The position numbers and the translations under genes were made by a program. A stretch of DNA of 20,411 bases from an uncultured Clostridia bacterium. Its GTDB lineage: Bacteria > Bacillota > Clostridia > Christensenellales > Borkfalkiaceae. Location of the stretch: assembly GCA_947628555.1 (NCBI GenBank), contig CANRAI010000008.1:1-20411 (forward strand), written 5' to 3'. This document shows, piece after piece, positions 1 to 7,042 of the stretch (positions within the stretch are counted from its first letter, which is position 1; each line of letters opens with the position of its first letter). The notes under the pieces are model-generated. The model had not been told where the DNA came from, made no database searches, and saw only the letters and a list, made by a program, of their open reading frames with translations.

Positions 1-190
1 TCAGAGAGCCGCCGGCAGGTGTAAGACGGTAAGCGTTTTTTAAGGATATCCCCTTTTAGCTGATTTTCCGAACGGTTGCAATTAAGAAAATACGGCTTCG
101 CGCACCGTCACAAGCGCGGCAAATGACAGTTTGTTTTGGTGGTTTATAAACGTTGAATTTCGGCGTCCGGACATTCGGACGCCGTTTTTT
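1..190 (+). promoter_or_regulatory. T-box riboswitch leader of ileS (5' end cut by the window)
   Basis: Seen: an AGAGAG...GGTGTAAGACGG segment (3-28) matches the distal stem I pattern of T-boxes (typically AGAGAGC...GGTTGGTG). About 20 bases later an ATC triplet (48-50) sits where the specifier codon is expected, and ATC is an isoleucine codon, as needed for ileS. A TGGT at 140-143 could pair with the ACCA end of uncharged tRNA-Ile. A possible antiterminator pairs TTGG 136-139 with CCGG 167-170 and ACG 150-152 with CGT 164-166, which excludes the terminator at 161-184. Known: T-boxes read uncharged tRNA and let transcription continue. Weak points: the usual TGGNACC bulge is TGGTTTATAA here, longer and less conserved, and the 5' half of stem I lies outside the window. 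Confidence 0.68.
161..190 (+). terminator. Intrinsic terminator of the ileS leader
   Basis: A perfect 9-bp stem (161-169 with 176-184, loop of 6) is followed by six T residues. It lies 45 bases before the ileS start and would end transcription when tRNA-Ile is charged. Confidence 0.85.
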
Positions 191-234
191 ATCCGTCCGC
201 ATATGCTTGAAAGCGGACGTTAAAGGAGAATTAT

Positions 235-3200
235 ATGTATAAAAAAGTGGAAACCTCGCTTAATTTCGTCGAACGGGAAAAGGAGATAATCGAATTCTGG
301 AAGAAGAACGATATTTTCGGCGAAAGCGTAAAGGCAACCGAGGGAGGGGATGAATTTTCCTTCTATGACGGTCCTCCCACGGCTAACGGAAAGCCGCACA
401 TAGGGCATATTCTTACCCGCGTAATGAAGGACCTTATACCCCGCTACCAGACGATGAAAGGCAAACATGTATTGCGTAAAGCGGGCTGGGATACCCATGG
501 TCTGCCCGTAGAGCTGGAAGTGGAAAAGTCGCTTGGGCTCGACGGAAAGCATCAGATAGAGGACTACGGCATAGAGCCTTTCATAAAAAGCTGCAAGCAA
601 TCGGTATGGAAATACAAGAGCGCCTGGGAAGACATGAGCGACCGCGTGGGTTATTGGGTGGATATGGACAACCCCTATGTTACCTACGACGATAATTATA
701 TAGAGTCGGAGTGGTGGGCGCTTAAAGAAATGCACAAAAAGGGGCTTTTGTATAAGGGGCATAAAATCGTGCCCTATTGCCCGCGGTGCGGAACGGCGCT
801 TTCCTCGCACGAGGTGGCGCAAGGCTATAAGCTTGTAAAGGAAAATTCGGTCGTCGCACGCTTTAAAGTCAAAGGGTGCGAAAACCGCTATATCCTCGCG
901 TGGACCACAACGCCCTGGACTTTGCCTTCCAACGTCGCGCTCTGTATGAATCCCGAACAGCCGTACGTCGAAATCGAGACGGACGCTGCGCATTATATTC
1001 TCGCCGAGGCGCTTGTGAATAATTTCTTCGAGGACTATAAAGTCGTAGAAAGAAAGCTCGGCAAGGAGTGGGAGGGGCTTGAATACGAGCCGCTTTTCCC
1101 CGAAACCGTCACCGAAATCAAACGCATTTCCCCCGCAAATTCGCCCATAAAAGCGCATTACGTAGTATGCGACAATTACGTAACAATGGGCGACGGCACG
1201 GGCGTAGTCCACATCGCGCCCGCGTTCGGCGAGGACGACAATAAGGTCGGCAAACGCTACGGATTGCCCGTCGTTCAGCTGATAAACGAAAGAGGATGTT
1301 TTGACGAACGTTTCCCCCGCCTTAACGGACTTTTTGCCAAAAAAGCGGATAAGGTGGTAATCGAATTTCTCGAACAGAGCAAGCTTTTATTCAAGGTCGT
1401 GCCTTTCGAACATGATTATCCACATTGTTGGCGGTGCGACACTCCTCTGTTGTATTATGCGAAATCGAGTTGGTTTATAGAAGTGACGAAAGTCAAGGCG
1501 GACGTCATCAAGGCGAACCGTTCCGTGAATTGGATGCCCGAAAACATAAAAGAGGGCAGAATGGGCAACTTCCTTGAAAACGTCATCGACTGGGGGCTTT
1601 CGCGCGACCGCTATTGGGGAACGCCCCTGCCAGTCTGGATTTGTCCGGACTGCGGAGAAATCGAGGTAATTGGCTCTAAGGCGGAGCTGAAAGAGAAGTG
1701 CGGCATAAAGGGAGATATCGAACTTCACCGCCCCTATCTTGACAGCCTTATTTGCAAATGTCCTAAGTGCGGCGGCAAAATGAGCCGTACGCCCGAAGTT
1801 ATAGACTGTTGGTTCGATTCGGGTTCTATGCCTTTCGCGCAATATCACTATCCTTTTGAAAACAAGGACGTGTTCGAAAAGACTTTCCCCGCCGACTTTA
1901 TTTCGGAGGCGGTTGACCAAACGCGCGGCTGGTTTTACACCTTGCTTGTCGTAAACACCATTCTTTTCGGTAAATCGCCCTTTAAAAACTGCATAGTTCT
2001 GGGGCATGTGAACGATAAAAACGGTATTAAAATGTCCAAACACAAGGGCAACGTCGTTGACCCCTGGTCTGTTCTCGACAAACAGGGAGCAGACGCGGTA
2101 AGGTGGTATTTTTACACTTCGTCCGCGCCGTGGCTGCCCTCGCGCTTCTATGAGGAAGCCGTATCCGAGGCGCAGCGCAAATATATCGGCACGCTTTGGA
2201 ACACCTATGCCTTTTTCTGCCTGTATGCGGAAATAGACGGCTATAATCCCGCGGACTTCAAGCTTAAAGATTGCAAACTGTCCGTTATGGATAAGTGGAT
2301 ATTATCCAAGTTGAATACGCTTATCGACTTCGTGGATAAAGGGCTGGGGAACTACAATATTACCGATACGTCCCGCGCTTTGCAGGACTTTGTGGATGTG
2401 CTTTCCAACTGGTACGTCCGCCGCGGAAGGGAAAGATATTGGGGCTCGCAGATGACCGAGGATAAGGCAGCGGCATATACTACCCTTTACACCGTGCTTG
2501 TCACGCTTGCAAAACTTACCGCGCCCTATACGCCCTTTATCGCCGAAATGATGTATCTTAACCTTGTGCCCGAATTCTTCAAAACCGAACCGAAATCGGT
2601 ACATCTTTGTTCTTTCCCCGTTTCGGACAAAACCATGATAGACGGGGCGCTTGAAGCGGGCATGGACGAGGTGCTGGATATAGTAATTTTGGGGCGTGCG
2701 GCGCGAAATTCGGGCAACCTTAAAAACCGCCAGCCGCTTTCCGAGATGATAGTGGTTTCCGAAAGAAAAGTATCCCTTTCCCCCGAGGAAATTTCTATCG
2801 TGCTCGAAGAGCTGAACGTCAAGCAATTCAAGGTCGCAGACGACGCGGAAAAATATATTTCGTACAAATTAAAGCCCCAGCTTAAAACGCTCGGGCCCAA
2901 ATACGGCAAGAAATTAGGCGCTATCACTGCATTTTTGAATACCTGTAACGCCAAAGAGGTGGTAGCGGCGGTTCGCGGCGGGGGCGTTTACGAAATCGCT
3001 GGGCAAGACGTATATTTAAAGCAGGAGGATTTGCAAATTTTCACAGAAAGCGCAAACGGCTATATCGCCGCCGAGGACAAGGGCATTACGGTTGCGCTTA
3101 ACGCCGAGCTTACGGAAGAGCTTATTTCGGAGGGTATCGAGCGCGAACTTGTGTCAAGAATACAGAATATGCGCAAGGAAGCGGGTTTCGAAGTGACCGA

Positions 3201-3375
3201 CCGCATACAGGTTTATTACAAGGCGGAGGGCAAGGCGCAAGAAGTTTTGCAAAAAGGCGGGTTTGCCGCGGACGTTTTAGCGAATTTCATAAAAGAGGGC
3301 GCGCTAGACGTCGGTTTTTCGAAAGAGCAGAACGTAAACGGCGAAAAGGTGCTTTTAACCCTTATAAAAGCATAG
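235..3375 (+). CDS. ileS: Isoleucyl-tRNA synthetase, type 2 (eukaryote-like)
   Basis: Charges tRNA-Ile with isoleucine in the cytoplasm and hydrolyses mischarged valine. The 1046-residue protein has the class I HIGH motif at 55-58 (within GKPHIGH) and KMSKH at 599-603. Cysteine pairs lie in the insertion (CPRCG 182-186) and after the editing domain (CPDCG 470-474; C507, C509 and C512), consistent with zinc binding. The words GWDTHGLPVELEVEK and HCWRCDTPLLYY belong to the longer type-2 family, also found in eukaryotes and in mupirocin-resistant bacteria. Type 1 enzymes instead read GWDTHGLPIE. The start is set by a GGAG box just upstream of ATG 235. It is preceded by a T-box and appears to be a single-gene unit. 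Natural mupirocin tolerance is an inference from the family type only. Confidence 0.98.
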   Translation: MYKKVETSLNFVEREKEIIEFWKKNDIFGESVKATEGGDEFSFYDGPPTANGKPHIGHILTRVMKDLIPRYQTMKGKHVLRKAGWDTHGLPVELEVEKSLGLDGKHQIEDYGIEPFIKSCKQSVWKYKSAWEDMSDRVGYWVDMDNPYVTYDDNYIESEWWALKEMHKKGLLYKGHKIVPYCPRCGTALSSHEVAQGYKLVKENSVVARFKVKGCENRYILAWTTTPWTLPSNVALCMNPEQPYVEIETDAAHYILAEALVNNFFEDYKVVERKLGKEWEGLEYEPLFPETVTEIKRISPANSPIKAHYVVCDNYVTMGDGTGVVHIAPAFGEDDNKVGKRYGLPVVQLINERGCFDERFPRLNGLFAKKADKVVIEFLEQSKLLFKVVPFEHDYPHCWRCDTPLLYYAKSSWFIEVTKVKADVIKANRSVNWMPENIKEGRMGNFLENVIDWGLSRDRYWGTPLPVWICPDCGEIEVIGSKAELKEKCGIKGDIELHRPYLDSLICKCPKCGGKMSRTPEVIDCWFDSGSMPFAQYHYPFENKDVFEKTFPADFISEAVDQTRGWFYTLLVVNTILFGKSPFKNCIVLGHVNDKNGIKMSKHKGNVVDPWSVLDKQGADAVRWYFYTSSAPWLPSRFYEEAVSEAQRKYIGTLWNTYAFFCLYAEIDGYNPADFKLKDCKLSVMDKWILSKLNTLIDFVDKGLGNYNITDTSRALQDFVDVLSNWYVRRGRERYWGSQMTEDKAAAYTTLYTVLVTLAKLTAPYTPFIAEMMYLNLVPEFFKTEPKSVHLCSFPVSDKTMIDGALEAGMDEVLDIVILGRAARNSGNLKNRQPLSEMIVVSERKVSLSPEEISIVLEELNVKQFKVADDAEKYISYKLKPQLKTLGPKYGKKLGAITAFLNTCNAKEVVAAVRGGGVYEIAGQDVYLKQEDLQIFTESANGYIAAEDKGITVALNAELTEELISEGIERELVSRIQNMRKEAGFEVTDRIQVYYKAEGKAQEVLQKGGFAADVLANFIKEGALDVGFSKEQNVNGEKVLLTLIKA

Positions 3376-3378
3376 TAT

Positions 3379-3465
3379 AACCTGCCTTCGGTAGAGGTGC
3401 TTTTCAAGCTGTGTAAAATTTTCGACGTAAGCGCGGATTATCTTTTGGGGCTTTCCGATTATTAG
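3379..3465 (+). pseudogene. C-terminal remnant of an Xre-family HTH regulator
   Basis: Immediately after the ileS stop, in the same frame, lie 28 codons ending in a stop. They read LPSVEVLFKLCKIFDVSADY followed by LLGLSDY. This is the typical last helix and tail of small Xre/Cro repressors (consensus P...L..IA..F.VS.DYLLG) and resembles the tail of the intact Xre protein at 20141-20356 (FFGVSADYLLGICD). There is no start codon, no N-terminal helix-turn-helix and no ribosome binding site, so this is a broken fragment. How it came to abut ileS is not visible; deletion joining an old regulator end to ileS is one explanation. Confidence 0.72.
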
Positions 3466-3487
3466 AATAGGCCTATTATTAGAATAG
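3458..3487. repeat. 13-base direct repeat with nested palindrome upstream of feoA
   Basis: ATTATTAGAATAG occurs at 3458-3470 and 3475-3487 (17-base period). The junction contains the 12-base palindrome AATAGGCCTATT (3466-3477), and the wider 28-base symmetry around 3471/3472 matches at 11 of 14 positions per arm. It lies 40-70 bases before the iron-transport gene feoA, so an operator for a metal-dependent repressor of the DtxR or Fur class is possible. It only partly resembles the DtxR consensus (TTAG..TAGGC). The regulator is not identified. Confidence 0.4.
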
Positions 3488-3510
3488 TCCGAAACATAAA
3501 AATTATATGA

Positions 3511-3539
3511 CGGTCATAGTTTAAACTATGACCGTTTTT
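3511..3539 (+). terminator. Perfect palindrome plus T-run between ileS and feoA
   Basis: A perfect 24-base palindrome (3511-3534; arms CGGTCATAGTTT / AAACTATGACCG) is followed by TTTTT. As RNA it is a stem of about 10 bp with a U tail, so it could terminate the ileS transcript. As DNA it could equally be a repressor operator. The ATG of feoA (3528-3530) lies inside the right arm. Confidence 0.6.
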
Positions 3540-3749
3540 GATTTGAAAAAAGGCGAAAAAGCGCGGGTAAAAGACATAAATCTGTGCGGAAGCGCCGCCG
3601 CAAGGCTTTCCGCCCTCGGGCTAAAAAAAGGCGCATATGTTCAGGTTTTAAGCTTTTCCCTGTTTAAAAACGCGGCTCTTTTGGCTTTCGGGGCGGTAAG
3701 AGTGGGCGTTCGCCGCAAAATTGCAGAAAAAATAGAGGTGGAAAGATGA
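3528..3749 (+). CDS. feoA: FeoA-family ferrous iron transport protein
   Basis: A small cytosolic SH3-like protein that works with the FeoB ferrous iron permease. Its 73 residues match the family in length and pattern: DLKKGEKARVKDI at the start, RLSALGLKKGAYVQVLS in the middle (usually RL..LGl.pG..v.v), and a closing beta-strand VGVRRKIAEKIEV. The ATG at 3528 fits the family N terminus but has no Shine-Dalgarno sequence, and it sits in the right arm of a perfect palindrome, so translation may be controlled or leaderless. The stop overlaps the feoB start by ATGA (3746-3749), indicating coupling. No stronger alternative start is visible; TTG 3543 also lacks a ribosome binding site. Confidence 0.88.
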   Translation: MTVFDLKKGEKARVKDINLCGSAAARLSALGLKKGAYVQVLSFSLFKNAALLAFGAVRVGVRRKIAEKIEVER

Positions 3750-5386
3750 ACGTAGTCCTTGCGGGAAACCCCAACGCGGGTAAAACCACCCTTTTCAACG
3801 CGCTAACCAAAAGCAATTTAAGGACGGGCAATTTCCACGGCGTCACCTGTTCGCCCGCAAAAAAAACGGTCAAAGGCGTGACTTATATCGACGTTCCGGG
3901 CGCGTACGCATTTTCGCCCTATTCGATGGAAGAAAAAAGCGCCGTTGACGAAATTGGTTCCGCTGACGTGATAATAAACGTCGTTGACGCGCTTACCCTT
4001 GAAAACAGCCTTAATTTCACCCGAAGCCTTATCGAACGCAACAAAAAAACTGCGGTATATATTACGAAATTGCCCCAGCTCCGCCGCCGCGGCGGCAGTC
4101 TGGATACAGAAAAACTTTCTCTGCATCTCGGCGTGCCCGTGTTCTGCGGTTCGACGAAACAGCTTAAAGCCGCAGTCGCAAACGGTATAAATTTTTCGGT
4201 GGAAAAAAATCCGAATGTCCCACTTTCGGCGGCGTATTCGGCGGGAAGTCTTAAAATTTCCCGCGCGGACGGGCTGTTTTATAATAACGTCTTTTCCCTG
4301 TTTTTCTTTTTTGCGGCTATTATCTTAATGTTCTTCCTCGCTTTCCACCCGTCGATGCCGGGGGCGTATTTAAAGGGGTTGACGGAGGAGCTTATCTGCG
4401 ACCGCCTATGCGCGCTCGTCACCGCGAAAATGCAATACGCCCCCCTTATTTCCTTCGTAAGCGAGGGCATATTCGGCGGGGTGGGCGGCGTTCTGTCCTT
4501 TATTCCGCAGATAGCGGTTTTATACCTTGTCCTGACCGTTCTCGACGAAAGCGGGATAACTTCGGCGCTGTCTTTCACCACGGACGGATTGTTTGAAAAG
4601 GTTAAGCTTTCAGGCAGAGCCGCCTTTTCGCTTGCTTCGGGCTTCGGCTGTACGGCTTCGGCTATTCTTACTACGCGCGGCTGCACTTCGCTTTCCGCGC
4701 AGCGCCGCACGATAGCCATTCTGCCCTTTATTCCGTGCGGTGCGAAGATGCCCGTATTTTTAACCTTTCTTTCGCCTTTTTTTAAAAATCCCTTCCCCGC
4801 TATAACCTGTTTTTATTTTGCGGGAGTGCTTGTTTCGTTGCTTGCTTCGGTGATTTTAAAGGGGGACGGAGAGGGTATGCTGTCCGAAGTCGCGCCCATT
4901 TCCCTTCCGTCGTTGAAAACGGTTGCAATTAAGTTGTATTTTTATCTGAAAGGCTTTATAATTAAAGTGACGGGCACGGTGATGATTTTCTGCGTGCTGT
5001 CGTGGCTTTTGTCGCATTTTTCGTTAAAATTCGAATACGTGTCCGCCGACAGAAGTATCCTCGCGGCGCTGTCAAGGGCGGTTCTTCCCCTGTTCGTGCC
5101 CATGGGCGTGACCGATTGGCGCATTGCGTACGCCGCGCTGTGCGGATTTATAGCAAAGGAAAACATAGCCGCAACCGTAACCATGCTTTGCCCGTCGGGC
5201 ACGGGGCTTTCGCTTGCCGCAACTATGGGCGTTTGCGCCTTTGTTTTACTTTGCCCCGCGTGCATATCGGCGTTTTCCGCTTCCGTAAAAGAAGTGGGCT
5301 TAAAATTCAGTATGAAATGCCTGCTCGCCCAGCTTGCCCTTGCGTTTCTTGGCGGGTATATCGTTAATTTTTTATTTCTTATATGA
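3746..5386 (+). CDS. feoB: FeoB-family ferrous iron permease, compact, with degenerate G4 motif
   Basis: Inner-membrane Fe2+ uptake protein with an N-terminal GTPase. Visible motifs are the P-loop GNPNAGKTT (7-15), the Thr of G2 in HGVT (31-34) and G3 DVPG (49-52). The membrane part begins near residue 178. It holds both Gate motifs: SGFGCTASAILTTR (G299-C302), with the following PFIPCGAKMPV, and the second around AKE (470-472). Odd points: where FeoB normally has the guanine-specificity motif NxxD, this protein has TKLP (107-110), so both key residues are missing. The whole protein is 546 residues against the usual 600-770, mainly because the cytosolic part is about 180 residues rather than about 270. 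Nucleotide specificity may differ. It overlaps feoA and the next gene by ATGA on each side. Confidence 0.93.
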   Translation: MNVVLAGNPNAGKTTLFNALTKSNLRTGNFHGVTCSPAKKTVKGVTYIDVPGAYAFSPYSMEEKSAVDEIGSADVIINVVDALTLENSLNFTRSLIERNKKTAVYITKLPQLRRRGGSLDTEKLSLHLGVPVFCGSTKQLKAAVANGINFSVEKNPNVPLSAAYSAGSLKISRADGLFYNNVFSLFFFFAAIILMFFLAFHPSMPGAYLKGLTEELICDRLCALVTAKMQYAPLISFVSEGIFGGVGGVLSFIPQIAVLYLVLTVLDESGITSALSFTTDGLFEKVKLSGRAAFSLASGFGCTASAILTTRGCTSLSAQRRTIAILPFIPCGAKMPVFLTFLSPFFKNPFPAITCFYFAGVLVSLLASVILKGDGEGMLSEVAPISLPSLKTVAIKLYFYLKGFIIKVTGTVMIFCVLSWLLSHFSLKFEYVSADRSILAALSRAVLPLFVPMGVTDWRIAYAALCGFIAKENIAATVTMLCPSGTGLSLAATMGVCAFVLLCPACISAFSASVKEVGLKFSMKCLLAQLALAFLGGYIVNFLFLI

Positions 5387-6228
5387 AAACTTTCATCTGT
5401 AACAACATTCAAAATTTGCGCGATTTCACCGATTCCAACTACCCGCAGGGCAGTTTCTGTTTCGCGCGGCTTATGCGCGACAGGGATATTAAGGTGAACG
5501 GCGTGCGCGTTTCTAAAAATACCGAATTGAAGGCGGGGGATACGGTCGCCTATTACACGACCCCGAAAGAGGAAAGCGCCTTGACTTTTAACGCCGTTTT
5601 CGAGGACGAAAATCTGCTTGTCGCCGATAAGTTCGCGGGCGTTTCGACGGAGGGGTTGAAAGCGCAACTGAATGAACGCGGCGCGTATTTTGCGGTGCAC
5701 AGGCTGGACAGAAACACTTCGGGCTTGATTGCGTTCGCAAAGACCGAACGGGCGGAGGCGGAGCTTTTGAAAGCGTTCAAGGAACGCCGCCTGAAAAAGT
5801 TATATATTGCCGTATGCAGGGATTGCTTTGTTTCGGAAAGCGCAACGCTTACGGCGTATCTTAAAAAAGACAAAGACGCCGCGCTCGTCAAAATTTACGA
5901 TAAGCCCGTTCCGGGCGCTTTGAAGATAATTACGGAGTACAAAGTCGCGGAAAGAAAGGACGGGCTTGCACTTGTCAACGTATGTCTGCTTACGGGCAGA
6001 ACCCACCAGATACGCGCCCATCTCGCCCATGTTGGGTGCCCCGTGCTCGGGGACGAAAAATACGGCGATAATGACCTTAACGGCAGATACGGCTTGCGCA
6101 GACAGTGCTTAAACGCCTGCGAATTGCGGTTTGCGGGGCTTTGCGGCGGGCTGGAATATCTGAACGGCAGGGTTTTTAAAAGCGGCCTTGGGTTTTCGCT
6201 TGAAAGCTTTACGCTCAAAAAAACTTAA
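5383..6228 (+). CDS. RluA-family 23S rRNA pseudouridine synthase
   Basis: Converts uridine to pseudouridine in RNA, most likely large-subunit rRNA. The 281 residues begin with an S4-like RNA-binding domain (about 25-58, with IKVNGVRVSKNTELKAGD). The catalytic domain follows, with HRLDRNTSG at 106-114, where D109 is the catalytic aspartate, and the late motif GRTHQIRAHLAHVGCPVLGD. Length is normal for RluA/RluD-like enzymes. The ATG overlaps the feoB stop (ATGA at 5383-5386), so it is translated with the iron genes. A functional link to iron uptake is not obvious, and co-transcription may be incidental. Which uridine is modified cannot be read from the sequence. Confidence 0.95.
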   Translation: MKTFICNNIQNLRDFTDSNYPQGSFCFARLMRDRDIKVNGVRVSKNTELKAGDTVAYYTTPKEESALTFNAVFEDENLLVADKFAGVSTEGLKAQLNERGAYFAVHRLDRNTSGLIAFAKTERAEAELLKAFKERRLKKLYIAVCRDCFVSESATLTAYLKKDKDAALVKIYDKPVPGALKIITEYKVAERKDGLALVNVCLLTGRTHQIRAHLAHVGCPVLGDEKYGDNDLNGRYGLRRQCLNACELRFAGLCGGLEYLNGRVFKSGLGFSLESFTLKKT

Positions 6229-6259
6229 TATATATGCCATTATATATTGCCATTGCCAT

Positions 6260-6289
6260 GCGCGGAAAAGGTTTTCCGCGCGTTTTTTT
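6260..6289 (+). terminator. Intrinsic terminator after the feoAB-pseudouridine synthase operon
   Basis: A perfect 10-bp inverted repeat (6260-6269 with 6272-6281) is followed by G and seven T residues. Confidence 0.9.
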
Positions 6290-6298
6290 ATGCGGGCG

Positions 6299-6327
6299 TT
6301 GACAACTCGCCCGCCGAGGTTTAAAAT
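6299..6327 (+). promoter_or_regulatory. Sigma-A-type promoter of the sigma-factor operon
   Basis: TTGACA (6299-6304), a 17-base spacer and TAAAAT (6322-6327): a perfect -35 and a 5/6 -10 box. It lies directly behind the preceding terminator and about 60 bases before the STAS gene. Known: the Bacillus spoIIA operon uses sigma-H (AGGA.TT...GAAT); no such element was noticed here, so this operon may be expressed in growing cells. Confidence 0.8.
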
Positions 6328-6332
6328 AAAAT

Positions 6333-6386
6333 ATGAAAAAACGTTTCCGCCCGCCCGCGGAGGGTTATATATTATGTAAGGAGTAA
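6333..6386 (+). CDS. Possible 17-codon leader ORF upstream of the STAS gene
   Basis: An ORF of 17 codons starts with ATG 6333, five bases after the -10 box. Its stop TAA at 6384-6386 lies three bases before the STAS start, inside the Shine-Dalgarno region (TAAGGAGTAA). It has no ribosome binding site of its own and would need leaderless translation. The peptide (MKKRFRPPAEG, then YILCKE) is basic and Pro-rich and resembles no family I know. It could couple translation to the operon, or be chance in an untranslated leader. Confidence 0.22.
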   Translation: MKKRFRPPAEGYILCKE

Positions 6387-6389
6387 AAA

Positions 6390-6698
6390 ATGCAACAGGT
6401 AAGATTGATTTCAACGGAAAAGGAGCTGAAATTCGCGCTTTCGGGCGAAATCGACGCCGCCACAAGCGAGGACTTCTATGCGCAGGTCTCCGCCGCATAC
6501 GAACACGACGGCAAGGACGTGATATTCGACTGTTCCGACCTCGCCTTTATAGACAGTACGACCTTGGGTACGTTTGTCAAAATTTTCAAAAGGCTGAAAT
6601 CGGACGGCTTTAAAATGGCGCTCGAACACGTGCGCCCGAACGTAAAAAAGCTGTTCGATATCTGCGCTTTGGATACGGTAATGGAGATAAGACCATGA
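6390..6698 (+). CDS. STAS-domain anti-sigma factor antagonist (SpoIIAA/RsbV-like)
   Basis: Cytoplasmic antagonist that, when unphosphorylated, binds the anti-sigma kinase and frees the sigma factor. The 102 residues form a single STAS domain: LISTEKELKFALSGEIDAAT at the start, then VIFDCSDLAFIDSTTLGTFV. The phosphoacceptor is expected at S56 of DST (54-60 FIDSTTLG); the family usually has DSSG, so T57 or T58 are alternatives. A clear GGAG box precedes the ATG. First gene of a four-gene overlapping operon, and it overlaps the next gene by ATGA. It could serve a sporulation (sigma-F) or a stress (sigma-B) module; the sequence alone does not decide. Confidence 0.92.
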   Translation: MQQVRLISTEKELKFALSGEIDAATSEDFYAQVSAAYEHDGKDVIFDCSDLAFIDSTTLGTFVKIFKRLKSDGFKMALEHVRPNVKKLFDICALDTVMEIRP

Positions 6699-7042
6699 AA
6701 GAGCTTTCCGTTCGGTTTTACCTTGCCGACAGCGCGTATATTACCGCGCTTCGGCTTGTCGCCGGCGCGGTGTGCTCTGCGCACGATATCGACGTGGATA
6801 CTTTGGAAGATTTCAAAGTCTGCGTCACAGAAAGCGCCATAATTTTAAAGGACTGCGGTTTCGAAAAGGTCAATGTCACCTTTTCGGACGACGGCGGGCT
6901 GTGCTGTTCCGTCGAGGGCGAAGGCGGCTCGCCCAAAGAAAGCGGGAACGAATTTTCGCTTGCGCTTATTTCCGCGCTTGTGGAAAACTGCCAAATAGAC
7001 AGGCGCGGCGGAATAGTCGAAAGAGTGACCCTTAAAATATGA
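6695..7042 (+). CDS. Degenerate GHKL/HATPase-like anti-sigma protein (pseudokinase)
   Basis: It holds the position of spoIIAB in a spoIIA operon, between antagonist and sigma factor, but its ATP site is not recognisable. The fold signature survives: the N-terminal strand, the helix ITALRLVAGAVCSAHDID, and then DTLEDFKVCVTESA, which matches RsbW (EIEDLKIAVSEAC). The N-box, normally ExxxN, is E46-S-A-I-I50, so the magnesium-binding Asn is lost. The DxGxG box is replaced by EGEGG, and the later glycine loop GxGL by NEFSLALI. The protein is 115 residues, shorter than RsbW (about 160) and SpoIIAB (about 146). I infer a non-catalytic partner, perhaps a sigma-binding or scaffold protein. It overlaps both neighbours by ATGA. 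Confidence 0.7.
   Translation: MKELSVRFYLADSAYITALRLVAGAVCSAHDIDVDTLEDFKVCVTESAIILKDCGFEKVNVTFSDDGGLCCSVEGEGGSPKESGNEFSLALISALVENCQIDRRGGIVERVTLKI

Noticed and set aside
220..1212. 330-residue open frame on the minus strand, opposite ileS
   Set aside because: It lies entirely over the ileS catalytic core, has no ribosome binding site or family motif, and is explained by the codon bias of the real gene.
4942..5700. 252-residue minus-strand frame across the feoB/pseudouridine synthase junction
   Set aside because: It covers two well-supported overlapping genes and contains no family motif.
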